Source of the DNA: Liolophura sinensis
Taxonomy: Eukaryota > Mollusca > Polyplacophora > Chitonida > Chitonidae
DNA: 64,000 nt
Reading direction: 5' to 3'
Assembly (NCBI RefSeq): GCF_032854445.1
Contig: NW_027017997.1
Location: 1 to 64,000, forward strand
The translations under genes and the position numbers were made by a program. Under the pieces are notes generated by a model. The model saw nothing but the letters and a program-made list of their open reading frames with translations, had not been told where the DNA came from and did not search any database. Positions within the stretch are counted from its first letter, which is position 1. Every line of letters starts with the position of its first letter. Below are positions 24,643-36,400 of this stretch, piece by piece.

Positions 24643-27600
24643 CCGACCAATACTTTTGGCTGTAGCGACAATTGAATGAGCATTTATGTGAAAATCACGT
24701 GACCAGCAACGGCTCTTACTCCATGGAAACCAAGGAAATTTGCAATTTTTCAACAGCTGGAGATGCCTGGCCCAATTGCGCATCTTTTGGCACCTTATTG
24801 ATGTGGGTCAGTGTTCAATTGTACTTTTTACAGCAGACTGTATCAAGTACCTTGTTGTTTTTATATACAAATGGTGTGGTTTTTCAACATGTAGATAAAG
24901 ACATTGAGTTTGTCTTCGACTTAGAAGTAAGACAATTGCTGGATGAGTTAAATATGCTTGGCCCAAAGATTTGACGTCTTCTGGGCTACCGAAGGGCACA
25001 TAACTTATAATCAAAAGCTGAATATAGTAATGACCAGTCGCGATATTACATAGTAAATGTAGCCGAATTGAATTAGCAAAAAGCCCAGGCAAAAATCCCA
25101 AAGTGGAAAACCTGTTCCAATGCTGCTGGTAAGAGGCTAATCCGACGTATTTTGTGACGAGAAATCGAATGGTGCAAACCGCGTTGCTCTCCGACCAATA
25201 CTTTTGGCTGTAGCGACAATTGAATGAGCATTTATGTGAAAATCACGTGCCTAACAACGGCTCTTACTCCATGGAAACCAAGGAAATTTGCAATTTTTCA
25301 ACAGCTGGAGATGCCTGGCCCAATTGCGCATCTTTTGACACCTTATTGATGTGGGTCAGTGTTTAATTGTACTTTTTACAGCAGACTGTATCAAGTACCT
25401 TGTGTTTTTTATATACAAATGGTGTGGTTTTTCAACATGTAGATAAAGACATTGAGTTTGTCTTCGACTTAGAAGTAAGACAATTGCTGGATGAGTTAAA
25501 TGGGCTTGGCCCAAAGATTTGACGTCTTCTGGGCTACCGAAGGGCACATAACTTATAATCAAAAGCTGATTATAGTAATGACCACTCGCGATATTACATA
25601 GTAAATGTAGCCGAATTGAATTAGCAAAAAGCCCAGGCAAAAATCCAAAAGTGGAAAAACTGTTCCAATGCTGCTGGTAAGAGGCTAATCCGACGTATTT
25701 TGTGACGAGAAATCGAATGGTGCAAACCGCGTTGCTCTCCGACCAATACTTTTGGCTGTAGCGACAATTGAATGAGCATTTATGTGAAAATCACGTGACC
25801 AGCAACGGCTCTTACTCCATGGAAACCAAGGAAATTTGCAATTTTTCAACAGCTGGAGATGCCTGGCCCAATTGCGCATCTTTTGGCACCTTATTGATGT
25901 GGGTCAGTGTTCAATTGTACTTTTTACAGCAGACTGTATCAAGTACCTTGTTGTTTTTATATACAATTGGTGTGGTTTTTCAACATGTAGATAAAGACAT
26001 TGAGTTTGTCTTCGACTTAGAAGTAAGACAATTGCTGGATAAGTTAAATGGGCTTGGCCCAAAGATTTGACGTCTTCTGGGCTACCGAAGGGCACATAAC
26101 TTATAATCAAAAGTTGAATATAGTAATGACCAGTCGCGATATTACATAGTAAATGTAGCCGAATTTAATTAGCAAAAAGCCCAGGCAAAAATCCAAAAGT
26201 GAAAAAACTGTTCCAATGCTGCTGGTAAGAGGCTAATCCGACGTATTTTGTGACGAGAAATCGAATGGTGCAAACCGCGTTGCTCTCCGACCAATACTTT
26301 TGGCTGTAGCGACAATTGAATGAGCATTTATGTGAAAATCACGTGCCTAACAACGGCTCTTACTCCATGGAAACCAAGGAAATTTGCAATTTTTCAACAG
26401 CTGGAGATGCCTGGCCCAATTGCGCATCTTTTGGCACCTTATTGATGTGGGTCAGTGTTTAATTGTACTTTTTACAGCAGACTGTATCAAGTACCTTGTG
26501 TTTTTTATATACAAATGGTGTGGTTTTTCAACATGTAGATAAAGACATTGAGTTTGTCTTCGACTTAGAAGTAAGACAATTGCTGGATGAGTTAAATGGG
26601 CTTGGCCCAAAGATTTGACGTCTTCTGGGCTACCGAAGGGCACATAACTTATAATCAAAAGTTGATTATAGTAATGACCAGTCGCGATATTACATAGTAA
26701 ATGTAGCCGAATTTAATTAGCAAAAAGCCCATGCAAAAATCCAAAAGTTAAAAAACTGTTCCAATGCTGCTGATAAGAGGCTAATCCGACGTATTTTGTG
26801 ACGAGAAATCGAATGGTGCAAACCGCGTTGCTCTCCGACCAATACTTTTGGCTGTAGCGACAATTGAATGAGCATTTATGTGAAAATCACGTGACCAGCA
26901 ACGGCTCTTACTCCATGGAAACCAAGGAAATTTGCAATTTTTCAACAGCTGGAGATGCCTGGCCCAATTGCGCATCTTTTGGCACCTTATTGATGTGGGT
27001 CAGTGTTCAATTGTACTTTTTACAGCAGACTGTATCAAGTACCTTGTTGTTTTTATATACAAATGGTGTGGTTTTTCAACATGTAGATAAAGACATTGAG
27101 TTTGTCTTCGACTTAGAAGTAAGACAATTGCTGGATGAGTTAAATGGGCTTGGCCCAAAGATTTGACGTCTTCTGGGCTACCGAAGGGCACATAACTTAT
27201 AATCAAAAGTTGAATATAGTAATGACCAGTCGCGATATTACATAGTAAATGTAGCCGAATTGAATTAGCAAAAAGCCCAGGCAAAAATCCAAAAGTGGAA
27301 AAACTGTTCCAATGCTGCTGGTAAGAGGCTAATCCGACGTATTTTGTGACGAGAAATCGAATGGTGCAAACCGCGTTGCTCTCCGACCAATACTTTTGGC
27401 TGTAGCGACAATTGAATGAGCATTTATGTGAAAATCACGTGCCTAACGACGGCTCTTACTCCATGGAAACCAAGGAAATTTGCAATTTTTCAACAGCTTG
27501 AGATGCCTGGCCCAATTGCGCATCTTTTGGCACCTTATTGATGTGGGTCAGTGTTTAATTGTACTTTTTACAGCAGACTGTATCAAGTACCTTGTGTTTT

Positions 27601-28478
27601 TTATATACAAATGGTGTGGTTTTTCAACATGTAGATAAAGACATTGAGTTTGTCTTCGACTTAGAAGTAAGACAATTGCTGGATGAGTTAAATGGGCTTG
27701 GCCCAAAGATTTGACGTCTTCTGGGCTACCGAAAGGCACATAACTTATAATCAAAAGTTGAATATAGTAATGACCAGTCGCGATATTACATAGTAAATGT
27801 AGCCGAATTGAATTAGCAAAAATCCCAGGCAAAAATCCCAAAGTGGAAAAACTGTTCCAATGCTGCTGGTAAGAGGCTAATCCGACGTATTTTGTGACGA
27901 GAAATCGAATGGTGCAAACCGCGTTGCTCTCCGACCAATACTTTTGGCTGTAGCGACAATTGAATGAGCATTTATGTGAAAATCACGTGACCAGCAACGG
28001 CTCTTACTCCATGGAAACCAAGGAAATTTGCAATTTTTCAACAGCTGGAGATGCCTGGCCCAATTGCGCATCTTTTGGCACCTTATTGATGTGGGTCAGT
28101 GTTCAATTGTACTTTTTACAGCAGACTGTATCAAGTACCTTGTTGTTTTTATATACAAATGGTGTGGTTTTTCAACATGTAGATAAAGACATTGAGTTTG
28201 TCTTCGACTTAGAAGTAAGACAATTGCTGGATGAGTTAAATGGGCTTGGCCCAAAGATTTGACGTCTTCTGGGCTACCGAAGGGCACATAACTTATAATC
28301 AAAAGTTGAATATAGTAATGACCAGTCGCGATATTACATAGTAAATGTAGCCGAATTTAATTAGCAAAAAGCCCAGGCAAAAATCCAAAAGTGGAAAAAC
28401 TGTTCCAATGCTGCTGGTAAGAGGCTAATCCGACGTATTTTGTGACGAGAAATCGAATGGTGCAAACCGCGTTGCTCT
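24643..28478. repeat. Seven-monomer block, copy 2 (M46-M52)
   Basis: This block is also 3,836 bp and lies 14 monomers (7,673 bp) downstream of M32-M38, with the same markers in the same order. Differences seen by eye are few: aaagctgaat against aaagttgaat in M46/M32, gtgaaaaaac in M49's predecessor tail (M48) against gtggaaaaaac, and CCTAACG in M51 against CCTAACA in M37. The match to the earlier copy stops after M52: M53 pairs with M41 (12 monomers upstream), not with M39, marking a recombination junction near 28479. Confidence 0.9.
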
Positions 28479-30668
28479 CCGACCAATACTTTTGGCTGTA
28501 GCGACAATTGAATGAGCATTTATGTGAAAATCACGTGCCTAACAACGGCTCTTACTCCATGGAAACCAAGGAAATTTGCAATTTTTCAACAGCTGGAGAT
28601 GCCTGGCCCAATTGCGCATCTTTTGGCACCTTATTGATGTGGGTCAGTGTTTAATTGTACTTTTTACAGCAGACTGTATCAAGTACCTTGTGTTTTTTAT
28701 ATACAAATGGTGTGGTTTTTCAACATGTAGATAAAGACATTGAGTTTGTCTTCGACTTAGAAGTAAGACAATTGCTGGATGAGTTAAATGGGCTTGGCCC
28801 AAAGATTTGACGTCTTCTGGGCTACCGAAGGGCACATAACTTATAATCAAAAGTTGATTATAGTAATGACCAGTCGCGATATTACATAGTAAATGTAGCC
28901 AAATTGAATTAGCAAAAACCCATGCAAAAATCCAAAAGTTAAAAAACTGTTCTAATGCTGCTGATAAGAGGCTAATCCGACGTATTTTGTGACGAGAAAT
29001 CGAATGGTGCAAACCGCGTTGCTCTCCGACCAATACTTTTGGCTGTAGCGACAATTGAATGAGCATTTATGTGAAAATCACGTGACCAGCAACGGCTCTT
29101 ACTCCATGGAAACCAAGGAAATTTGCAATTTTTCAACAGCTGGAGATGCCTGGCCCAATTGCGCATCTTTTGGCACCTTATTGATGTGGGTCAGTGTTTA
29201 ATTATACTTTTTACAGCAGACTGTATCAAGTACCTTGTGTTTTTTATATACAAATGGTGTGGTTTTTCAACATGTAGATAAAGACATTGAGTTTGTCTTC
29301 GACTTAGAAGTAAGACAATTGCTGGATGAGTTAAATGGGCTTGGCCCAAAGATTTGACGTCTTCTGGGCTACCGAAGGGCACATAACTTATAATCAAAAG
29401 TTGAATATAGTAATGACCAGTCGCGATATTACATAGTAAATGTAGCCGAATTGAATTAGCAAAAAGCCCAGGCAAAAATCCAAAAGTGGAAAAACTGTTC
29501 CAATGCTGCTGGTAAGAGGCTAATCCGACGTATTTTGTGACGAGAAATCGAATGGTGCAAACCGCGTTGCTCTCCGACCAATACTTTTGGCTGTAGCGAC
29601 AATTGAATGAGCATTTATGTGAAAATCACGTGCCTAACGACGGCTCTTACTCCATGGAAACCAAGGAAATTTGCAATTTTTCAACAGCTCGAGATGCCTG
29701 GCCCAATTGCGCATCTTTTGGCACCTTATTGATGTGGGTCAGTGTTTAATTGTACTTTTTACAGCAGACTGTATCAAGTACCTTTTGTTTTTTATATACA
29801 AATGGTGTGGTTTTTCAACATGTAGATAAAGACATTGAGTTTGTCTTCGACTTAGATGTAAGACAATTGCTGGATGAGTTAAATGGGCTTGGCCCAAAGA
29901 TTTGACGTCTTCTGGGCTACCGAAAGGCACATAACTTATAATCAAAAGTTGAATATAGTAATGACCAGTCGCGATATTACATAGTAAATGTAGCCGAATT
30001 GAATTAGCAAAAAGCCCAGGCAAAAATCCCAAAGTGGAAAAACTGTTCCAATGCTGCTGGTAAGAGGCTAATCCGACGTATTTTGTGACGAGAAATCGAA
30101 TGGTGCAAACCGCGTTGCTCTCCGACCAATACTTTTGGCTGTAGCGACAATTGAATGAGCATTTATGTGAAAATCACGTGACCAGCAACGGCTCTTACTC
30201 CATGGAAACCAAGGAAATTTGCAATTTTTCAACAGCTGGAGATGCCTGGCCCAATTGCGCATCTTTTGGCACCTTATTGATGTGGGTCAGTGTTCAATTG
30301 TACTTTTTACAGCAGACTGTATCAAGTACCTTGTGTTTTTATATACAAATGGTGTGGTTTTTCAACATGTAGATAAAGACATTGAGTTTGTCTTCGACTT
30401 AGAAGTAAGACAATTGCTGGATGAGTTAAATGGGCTTGGCCCAAAGATTTGACGTCTTCTGGGCTACCGAAGGGCACATAACTTATAATCAAAAGTTGAA
30501 TATAGTAATGACCAGTCGCGATATTACATAATAAATGTAGCCGAATTTAATTAGCAAAAAGCCCAGGCAAAAATCCAAAAGTGGAAAAACTGTTCCAATG
30601 CTGCTGGTAAGAGGCTAATCCGACGTATTTTGTGACGAGAAATCGAATGGTGCAAACCGCGTTGCTCT
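28479..30668. repeat. Four-monomer block, copy 1 (M53-M56)
   Basis: The block is 2,190 bp. Markers are the gccaaattg/aaaaaccc unit (M53), a CTCGAG variant at 29688-29693 with ccttttgttttt in M55, and a shortened T tract plus cataataaatg in M56. The next unit starts with the private linker cttatgtctg. Compared with copy 2, I noticed only aattatac (near 29202) and cttagatgtaag (near 29854) as differences outside the first linker. Confidence 0.92.
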
Positions 30669-32858
30669 CCGACCAACACTTATGTCTGTAGCTACAATTG
30701 AATGAGCATTTATGTGAAAATCACGTGCCTAACAACGGCTCTTACTCCATGGAAACCAAGGAAATTTGCAATTTTTCAACAGCTGGAGATGCCTGGCCCA
30801 ATTGCGCATCTTTTGGCACCTTATTGATGTGGGTCAGTGTTTAATTGTACTTTTTACAGCAGACTGTATCAAGTACCTTGTGTTTTTTATATACAAATGG
30901 TGTGGTTTTTCAACATGTAGATAAAGACATTGAGTTTGTCTTCGACTTAGAAGTAAGACAATTGCTGGATGAGTTAAATGGGCTTGGCCCAAAGATTTGA
31001 CGTCTTCTGGGCTACCGAAGGGCACATAACTTATAATCAAAAGTTGATTATAGTAATGACCAGTCGCGATATTACATAGTAAATGTAGCCAAATTGAATT
31101 AGCAAAAACCCATGCAAAAATCCAAAAGTTAAAAAACTGTTCTAATGCTGCTGATAAGAGGCTAATCCGACGTATTTTGTGACGAGAAATCGAATGGTGC
31201 AAACCGCGTTGCTCTCCGACCAATACTTTTGGCTGTAGCGACAATTGAATGAGCATTTATGTGAAAATCACGTGACCAGCAACGGCTCTTACTCCATGGA
31301 AACCAAGGAAATTTGCAATTTTTCAACAGCTGGAGATGCCTGGCCCAATTGCGCATCTTTTGGCACCTTATTGATGTGGGTCAGTGTTTAATTGTACTTT
31401 TTACAGCAGACTGTATCAAGTACCTTGTGTTTTTTATATACAAATGGTGTGGTTTTTCAACATGTAGATAAAGACATTGAGTTTGTCTTCGACTTAGAAG
31501 TAAGACAATTGCTGGATGAGTTAAATGGGCTTGGCCCAAAGATTTGACGTCTTCTGGGCTACCGAAGGGCACATAACTTATAATCAAAAGTTGAATATAG
31601 TAATGACCAGTCGCGATATTACATAGTAAATGTAGCCGAATTGAATTAGCAAAAAGCCCAGGCAAAAATCCAAAAGTGGAAAAACTGTTCCAATGCTGCT
31701 GGTAAGAGGCTAATCCGACGTATTTTGTGACGAGAAATCGAATGGTGCAAACCGCGTTGCTCTCCGACCAATACTTTTGGCTGTAGCGACAATTGAATGA
31801 GCATTTATGTGAAAATCACGTGCCTAACGACGGCTCTTACTCCATGGAAACCAAGGAAATTTGCAATTTTTCAACAGCTCGAGATGCCTGGCCCAATTGC
31901 GCATCTTTTGGCACCTTATTGATGTGGGTCAGTGTTTAATTGTACTTTTTACAGCAGACTGTATCAAGTACCTTTTGTTTTTTATATACAAATGGTGTGG
32001 TTTTTCAACATGTAGATAAAGACATTGAGTTTGTCTTCGACTTAGAAGTAAGACAATTGCTGGATGAGTTAAATGGGCTTGGCCCAAAGATTTGACGTCT
32101 TCTGGGCTACCGAAAGGCACATAACTTATAATCAAAAGTTGAATATAGTAATGACCAGTCGCGATATTACATAGTAAATGTAGCCGAATTGAATTAGCAA
32201 AAAGCCCAGGCAAAAATCCCAAAGTGGAAAAACTGTTCCAATGCTGCTGGTAAGAGGCTAATCCGACGTATTTTGTGACGAGAAATCGAATGGTGCAAAC
32301 CGCGTTGCTCTCCGACCAATACTTTTGGCTGTAGCGACAATTGAATGAGCATTTATGTGAAAATCACGTGACCAGCAACGGCTCTTACTCCATGGAAACC
32401 AAGGAAATTTGCAATTTTTCAACAGCTGGAGATGCCTGGCCCAATTGCGCATCTTTTGGCACCTTATTGATGTGGGTCAGTGTTCAATTGTACTTTTTAC
32501 AGCAGACTGTATCAAGTACCTTGTGTTTTTATATACAAATGGTGTGGTTTTTCAACATGTAGATAAAGACATTGAGTTTGTCTTCGACTTAGAAGTAAGA
32601 CAATTGCTGGATGAGTTAAATGGGCTTGGCCCAAAGATTTGACGTCTTCTGGGCTACCGAAGGGCACATAACTTATAATCAAAAGTTGAATATAGTAATG
32701 ACCAGTCGCGATATTACATAATAAATGTAGCCGAATTTAATTAGCAAAAAGCCCAGGCAAAAATCCAAAAGTGGAAAAACTGTTCCAATGCTGCTGGTAA
32801 GAGGCTAATCCGACGTATTTTGTGACGAGAAATCGAATGGTGCAAACCGCGTTGCTCT
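30669..32858. repeat. Four-monomer block, copy 2 (M57-M60)
   Basis: The block is 2,190 bp and directly adjoins copy 1, with all its markers in order, including the CTCGAG variant at 31878-31883, the shortened T tract in M60 and cataataaatg near 32721. The private linker cttatgtctg occurs at the start of M57 and again at the start of M61. This places the duplicated interval between these two linkers and gives a junction inside the linker of M53/M57. This is the least diverged long duplication I found in the window. Confidence 0.92.
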
Positions 32859-33406
32859 CCGACCAACACTTATGTCTGTAGCTACAATTGAATGAGCATT
32901 TATGTGAAAATCACGTGCCTAACAACGGCTCTTACTCCATGGAAACCAAGGAAATTTGCAATTTTTCAACAGCTGGAGATGCCTGGCCCAATTGCGCATC
33001 TTTTGGCACCTTATTGATGTGGGTCAGTGTTTAATTGTACTTTTTACAGCAGACTGTATCAAGTACCTTGTGTTTTTTATATACAAATGGTGTGGTTTTT
33101 CAACATGTAGATAAAGACATTGAGTTTGTCTTCGACTTAGAAGTAAGACAATTGCTGGATGAGTTAAATGGGCTTGGCCCAAAGATTTGACGTCTTCTGG
33201 GCTACCGAAGGGCACATAACTTATAATCAAAAGTTGAATATAGTAATGACCAGTCGCGATATTACATAGTAAATGTAGCCGAATTGAATTAGCAAAAAGC
33301 CCAGGCAAAAATCCCAAAGTGGAAAAACTGTTCCAATGCTGCTGGTAAGAGGCTAATCCGACGTATTTTGTGACGAGAAATCGAATGGTGCAAACCGCGT
33401 TGCTCT

Positions 33407-36400
33407 CCGACCAACACTTATGGCTGTAGCTACAATTGAATGAGCATTTATGTGAAAATCACGTGCCTAACAACGGCTCTTACTCCATGGAAACCAAGGA
33501 AATTTGCAATTTTTCAACAGCTGGAGATGCCTGGCCCAATTGCGCATCTTTTGGCACCTTATTGATGTGGGTCAGTGTTTAATTGTACTTTTTACAGCAG
33601 ACTGTATCAAGTACCTTGTGTTTTTTATATACAAATGGTGTGGTTTTTCAACATGTAGATAAAGACATTGAGTTTGTCTTCGACTTAGAAGTAAGACAAT
33701 TGCTGGATGAGTTAAATGGGCTTGGCCCAAAGATTTGACGTCTTCTGGGCTACCAAAAGGCACATAACTTATAATCAAAAGTTGATTATAGTAATGACCA
33801 GTCGCGATATTACATAGTAAATGTAGCCGAATTGAATTAGCAAAAAGCCCATGCAAAAATCCAAAAGTTGAAAAACTGTTCCAATGCTGCTGATAAGAGG
33901 CTAATCCGACGTATTTTGTGACGAGAAATCGAATGGTGCAAACCGCGTTGCTCTCCGACCAATACTTTTGGCTGTAGCGACAATTGAATGAGCATTTATG
34001 TGAAAATCACGTGACCAGCAACGGCTCTTACTCCATGGAAACCAAGGAAATTTGCAATTTTTCAACAGCTGGAGATGCCTGGCCCAATTGCGCATCTTTT
34101 GGCACCTTATTGATGTGGGTCAGTGTTCAATTGTACTTTTTACAGCAGACTGTATCAAGTACCTTGTTGTTTTTATATACAAATGGTGTGGTTTTTCAAC
34201 ATGTAGATAAAGACATTGAGTTTGTCTTCGACTTAGAAGTAGGACAATTGCTGGGTGAGTTAAATGGGCTTGGCCCAAAGATTTGACGTCTTCTGGGCTA
34301 CCGAAGGGCACATAACTTATAATCAAAAGTTAAATATAGTAATGACCAGTCGCGATATTACATAGTAAATGTAGCCGAATTTAATTAGCAAAAAGCCCAG
34401 GCAAAAATCCAAAAGTAGAAAAACTGTTCCAATGCTGCTGGTAAGAGGCTAATCCGACGTATTTTGTGACGAGAAATCGAATGGTGCAAACCGCGTTGCT
34501 CTCCGACCAATACTTTTGGCTGTAGCGACAATTGAATGAGCATTTATGTGAAAATCACGTGCCTAACAACGGCTCTTACTCCATGGAAACCAAGGAAATT
34601 TGCAATTTTTCAACAGCTGGAGATGCCTGGCCCAATTGCGCATCTTTTGGCACCTTATTGATGTGGGTCAGTGTTTAATTGTACTTTTTACAGCAGACTG
34701 TATCAAGTACCTTGTGTTTTTTATATACAAATGGTGTGGTTTTTCAACATGTAGATAAAGACATTGAGTTTGTCTTCGACTTAGAAGTAAGACAATTGCT
34801 GGATGAGTTAAATGGGCTTGGCCCAAAGATTTGACGTCTTCTGGGCTACCGAAGGGCACATAACTTATAATCAAAAGTTGATTATAGTAATGACCAGTCG
34901 CGATATTACATAGTAAATGTAGCCGAATTGAATTAGCAAAAAGCCCATGCAAAAATCCCAAAGTGGAAAAACTGTTCCAATGCTACTGATAAGAGGCTAA
35001 TCCGACGTATTTTGTGACGAGAAATCGAATGGTGCAAACCGCGTTGCTCTCCGACCAATACTTTTGGCTGTAGCGACAATTGAATGAGCATTTATGTGAA
35101 AATCACGTGACCAGCAACGGCTCTTACTCCATGGAAACCAAGGAAATTTGCAATTTTTCAACAGCTGGAGATGCCTGGCCCAATTGCGCATCTTTTGGCA
35201 CCTTATTGATGTGGGTCAGTGTTCAATTGTACTTTTTACAGCAGACTGTATCAAGTACCTTGTTGTTTTTATATACAAATGGTGTGGTTTTTCAACATGT
35301 AGATAAAGACATTGAGTTTGTCTTCGACTTAGAAGTAAGACAATTGCTGGATGAGTTAAATGGGCTTGGCCCAAAGATTTGACGTCTTCTGGGCTACCGA
35401 AGGGCACATAACTTATAATAAAATGTTGAATAAAGTAATGACCAGTCGCGATATTACATAGTAAATGTAGCCGAATTGAATTAGCAAAAAGCCCAGGCAA
35501 AAATCCAAAAGTGGAAAAACTGTTCCAATGCTGCTGGTAAGAGGCTAATCCGACGTATTTTGTGACGAGAAATCGAATGGTGCAAACCGCGTTGCTCTCC
35601 GACCAATACTTTTGGCTGTAGCGACAATTGAATGAGCATTTATGTGAAAATCACGTGCCTAACAACGGCTCTTACTCCATGGAAACCAAGGAAATTTGCA
35701 ATTTTTCAACAGCTGGAGATGCCTGGCCCAATTGCGCATCTTTTGGCACCTTATTGATGTGGGTCAGTGTTTAATTGTACTTTTTACAGCAGACTGTATC
35801 AAGTACCTTGTGTTTTTTATATACAAATGGTGTGGTTTTTCAACATGTAGATAAAGACATTGAGTTTGTCTTCGACTTAGAAGTAAGACAATTGCTGGAT
35901 GAGTTAAATGGGCTTGGCCCAAAGATTTGACGTCTTCTGGGCTACCGAAGGGCACATAACTTATAATCAAAAGTTGAATATAGTAATGACCAGTCGCGAT
36001 ATTACATAGTAAATGTAGCCGAATTGAATTAGTAAAAAGCCCAGGCAAAAATCCAAAAGTGGAAAAACTGTTCCAATGCTGCTGGTAAGAGGCTAATCCG
36101 ACGTATTTTGTGACGAGAAATCGAATGGTGCAAACCGCGTTGCTCTCCGACCAACACTTATGGCTGTAGCTACAATTGAATGAGCATTTATGTGAAAATC
36201 ACGTGCCTAACAACGGCTCTTACTCCATGGAAACCAAGGAAATTTGCAATTTTTTTACAGCTGGAGATGCCTGGCCCAATTGCGCATCTATTGGCACCTT
36301 ATTGATGTGGGTCAGTGTTTAATTGTACTTTTTACAGCAGACTGTATCAAGTACCTTGTGTTTTTTATATACAAATGGTGTGGTTTTTCAACATGTAGAT

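Larger units (their letters stand above)
16970..33406. repeat. Dimeric higher-order repeat region, A/B alternation M32-M61
   Basis: All thirty consecutive monomers alternate strictly at positions 60-64: even-numbered units have ACCAG and odd-numbered units have CCTAA or CCTAACG, making 15 dimers of about 1,096 bp. Several even units (M40, M42, M44, M54, M58) carry T174, and some also GT214, so alternation is strict only for the 5' marker. The phase is broken upstream by two adjacent B units (M30 and M31) and downstream by M61 and M62, also both B. Alternation of divergent monomers is the usual form of a dimeric higher-order repeat. Confidence 0.88.
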
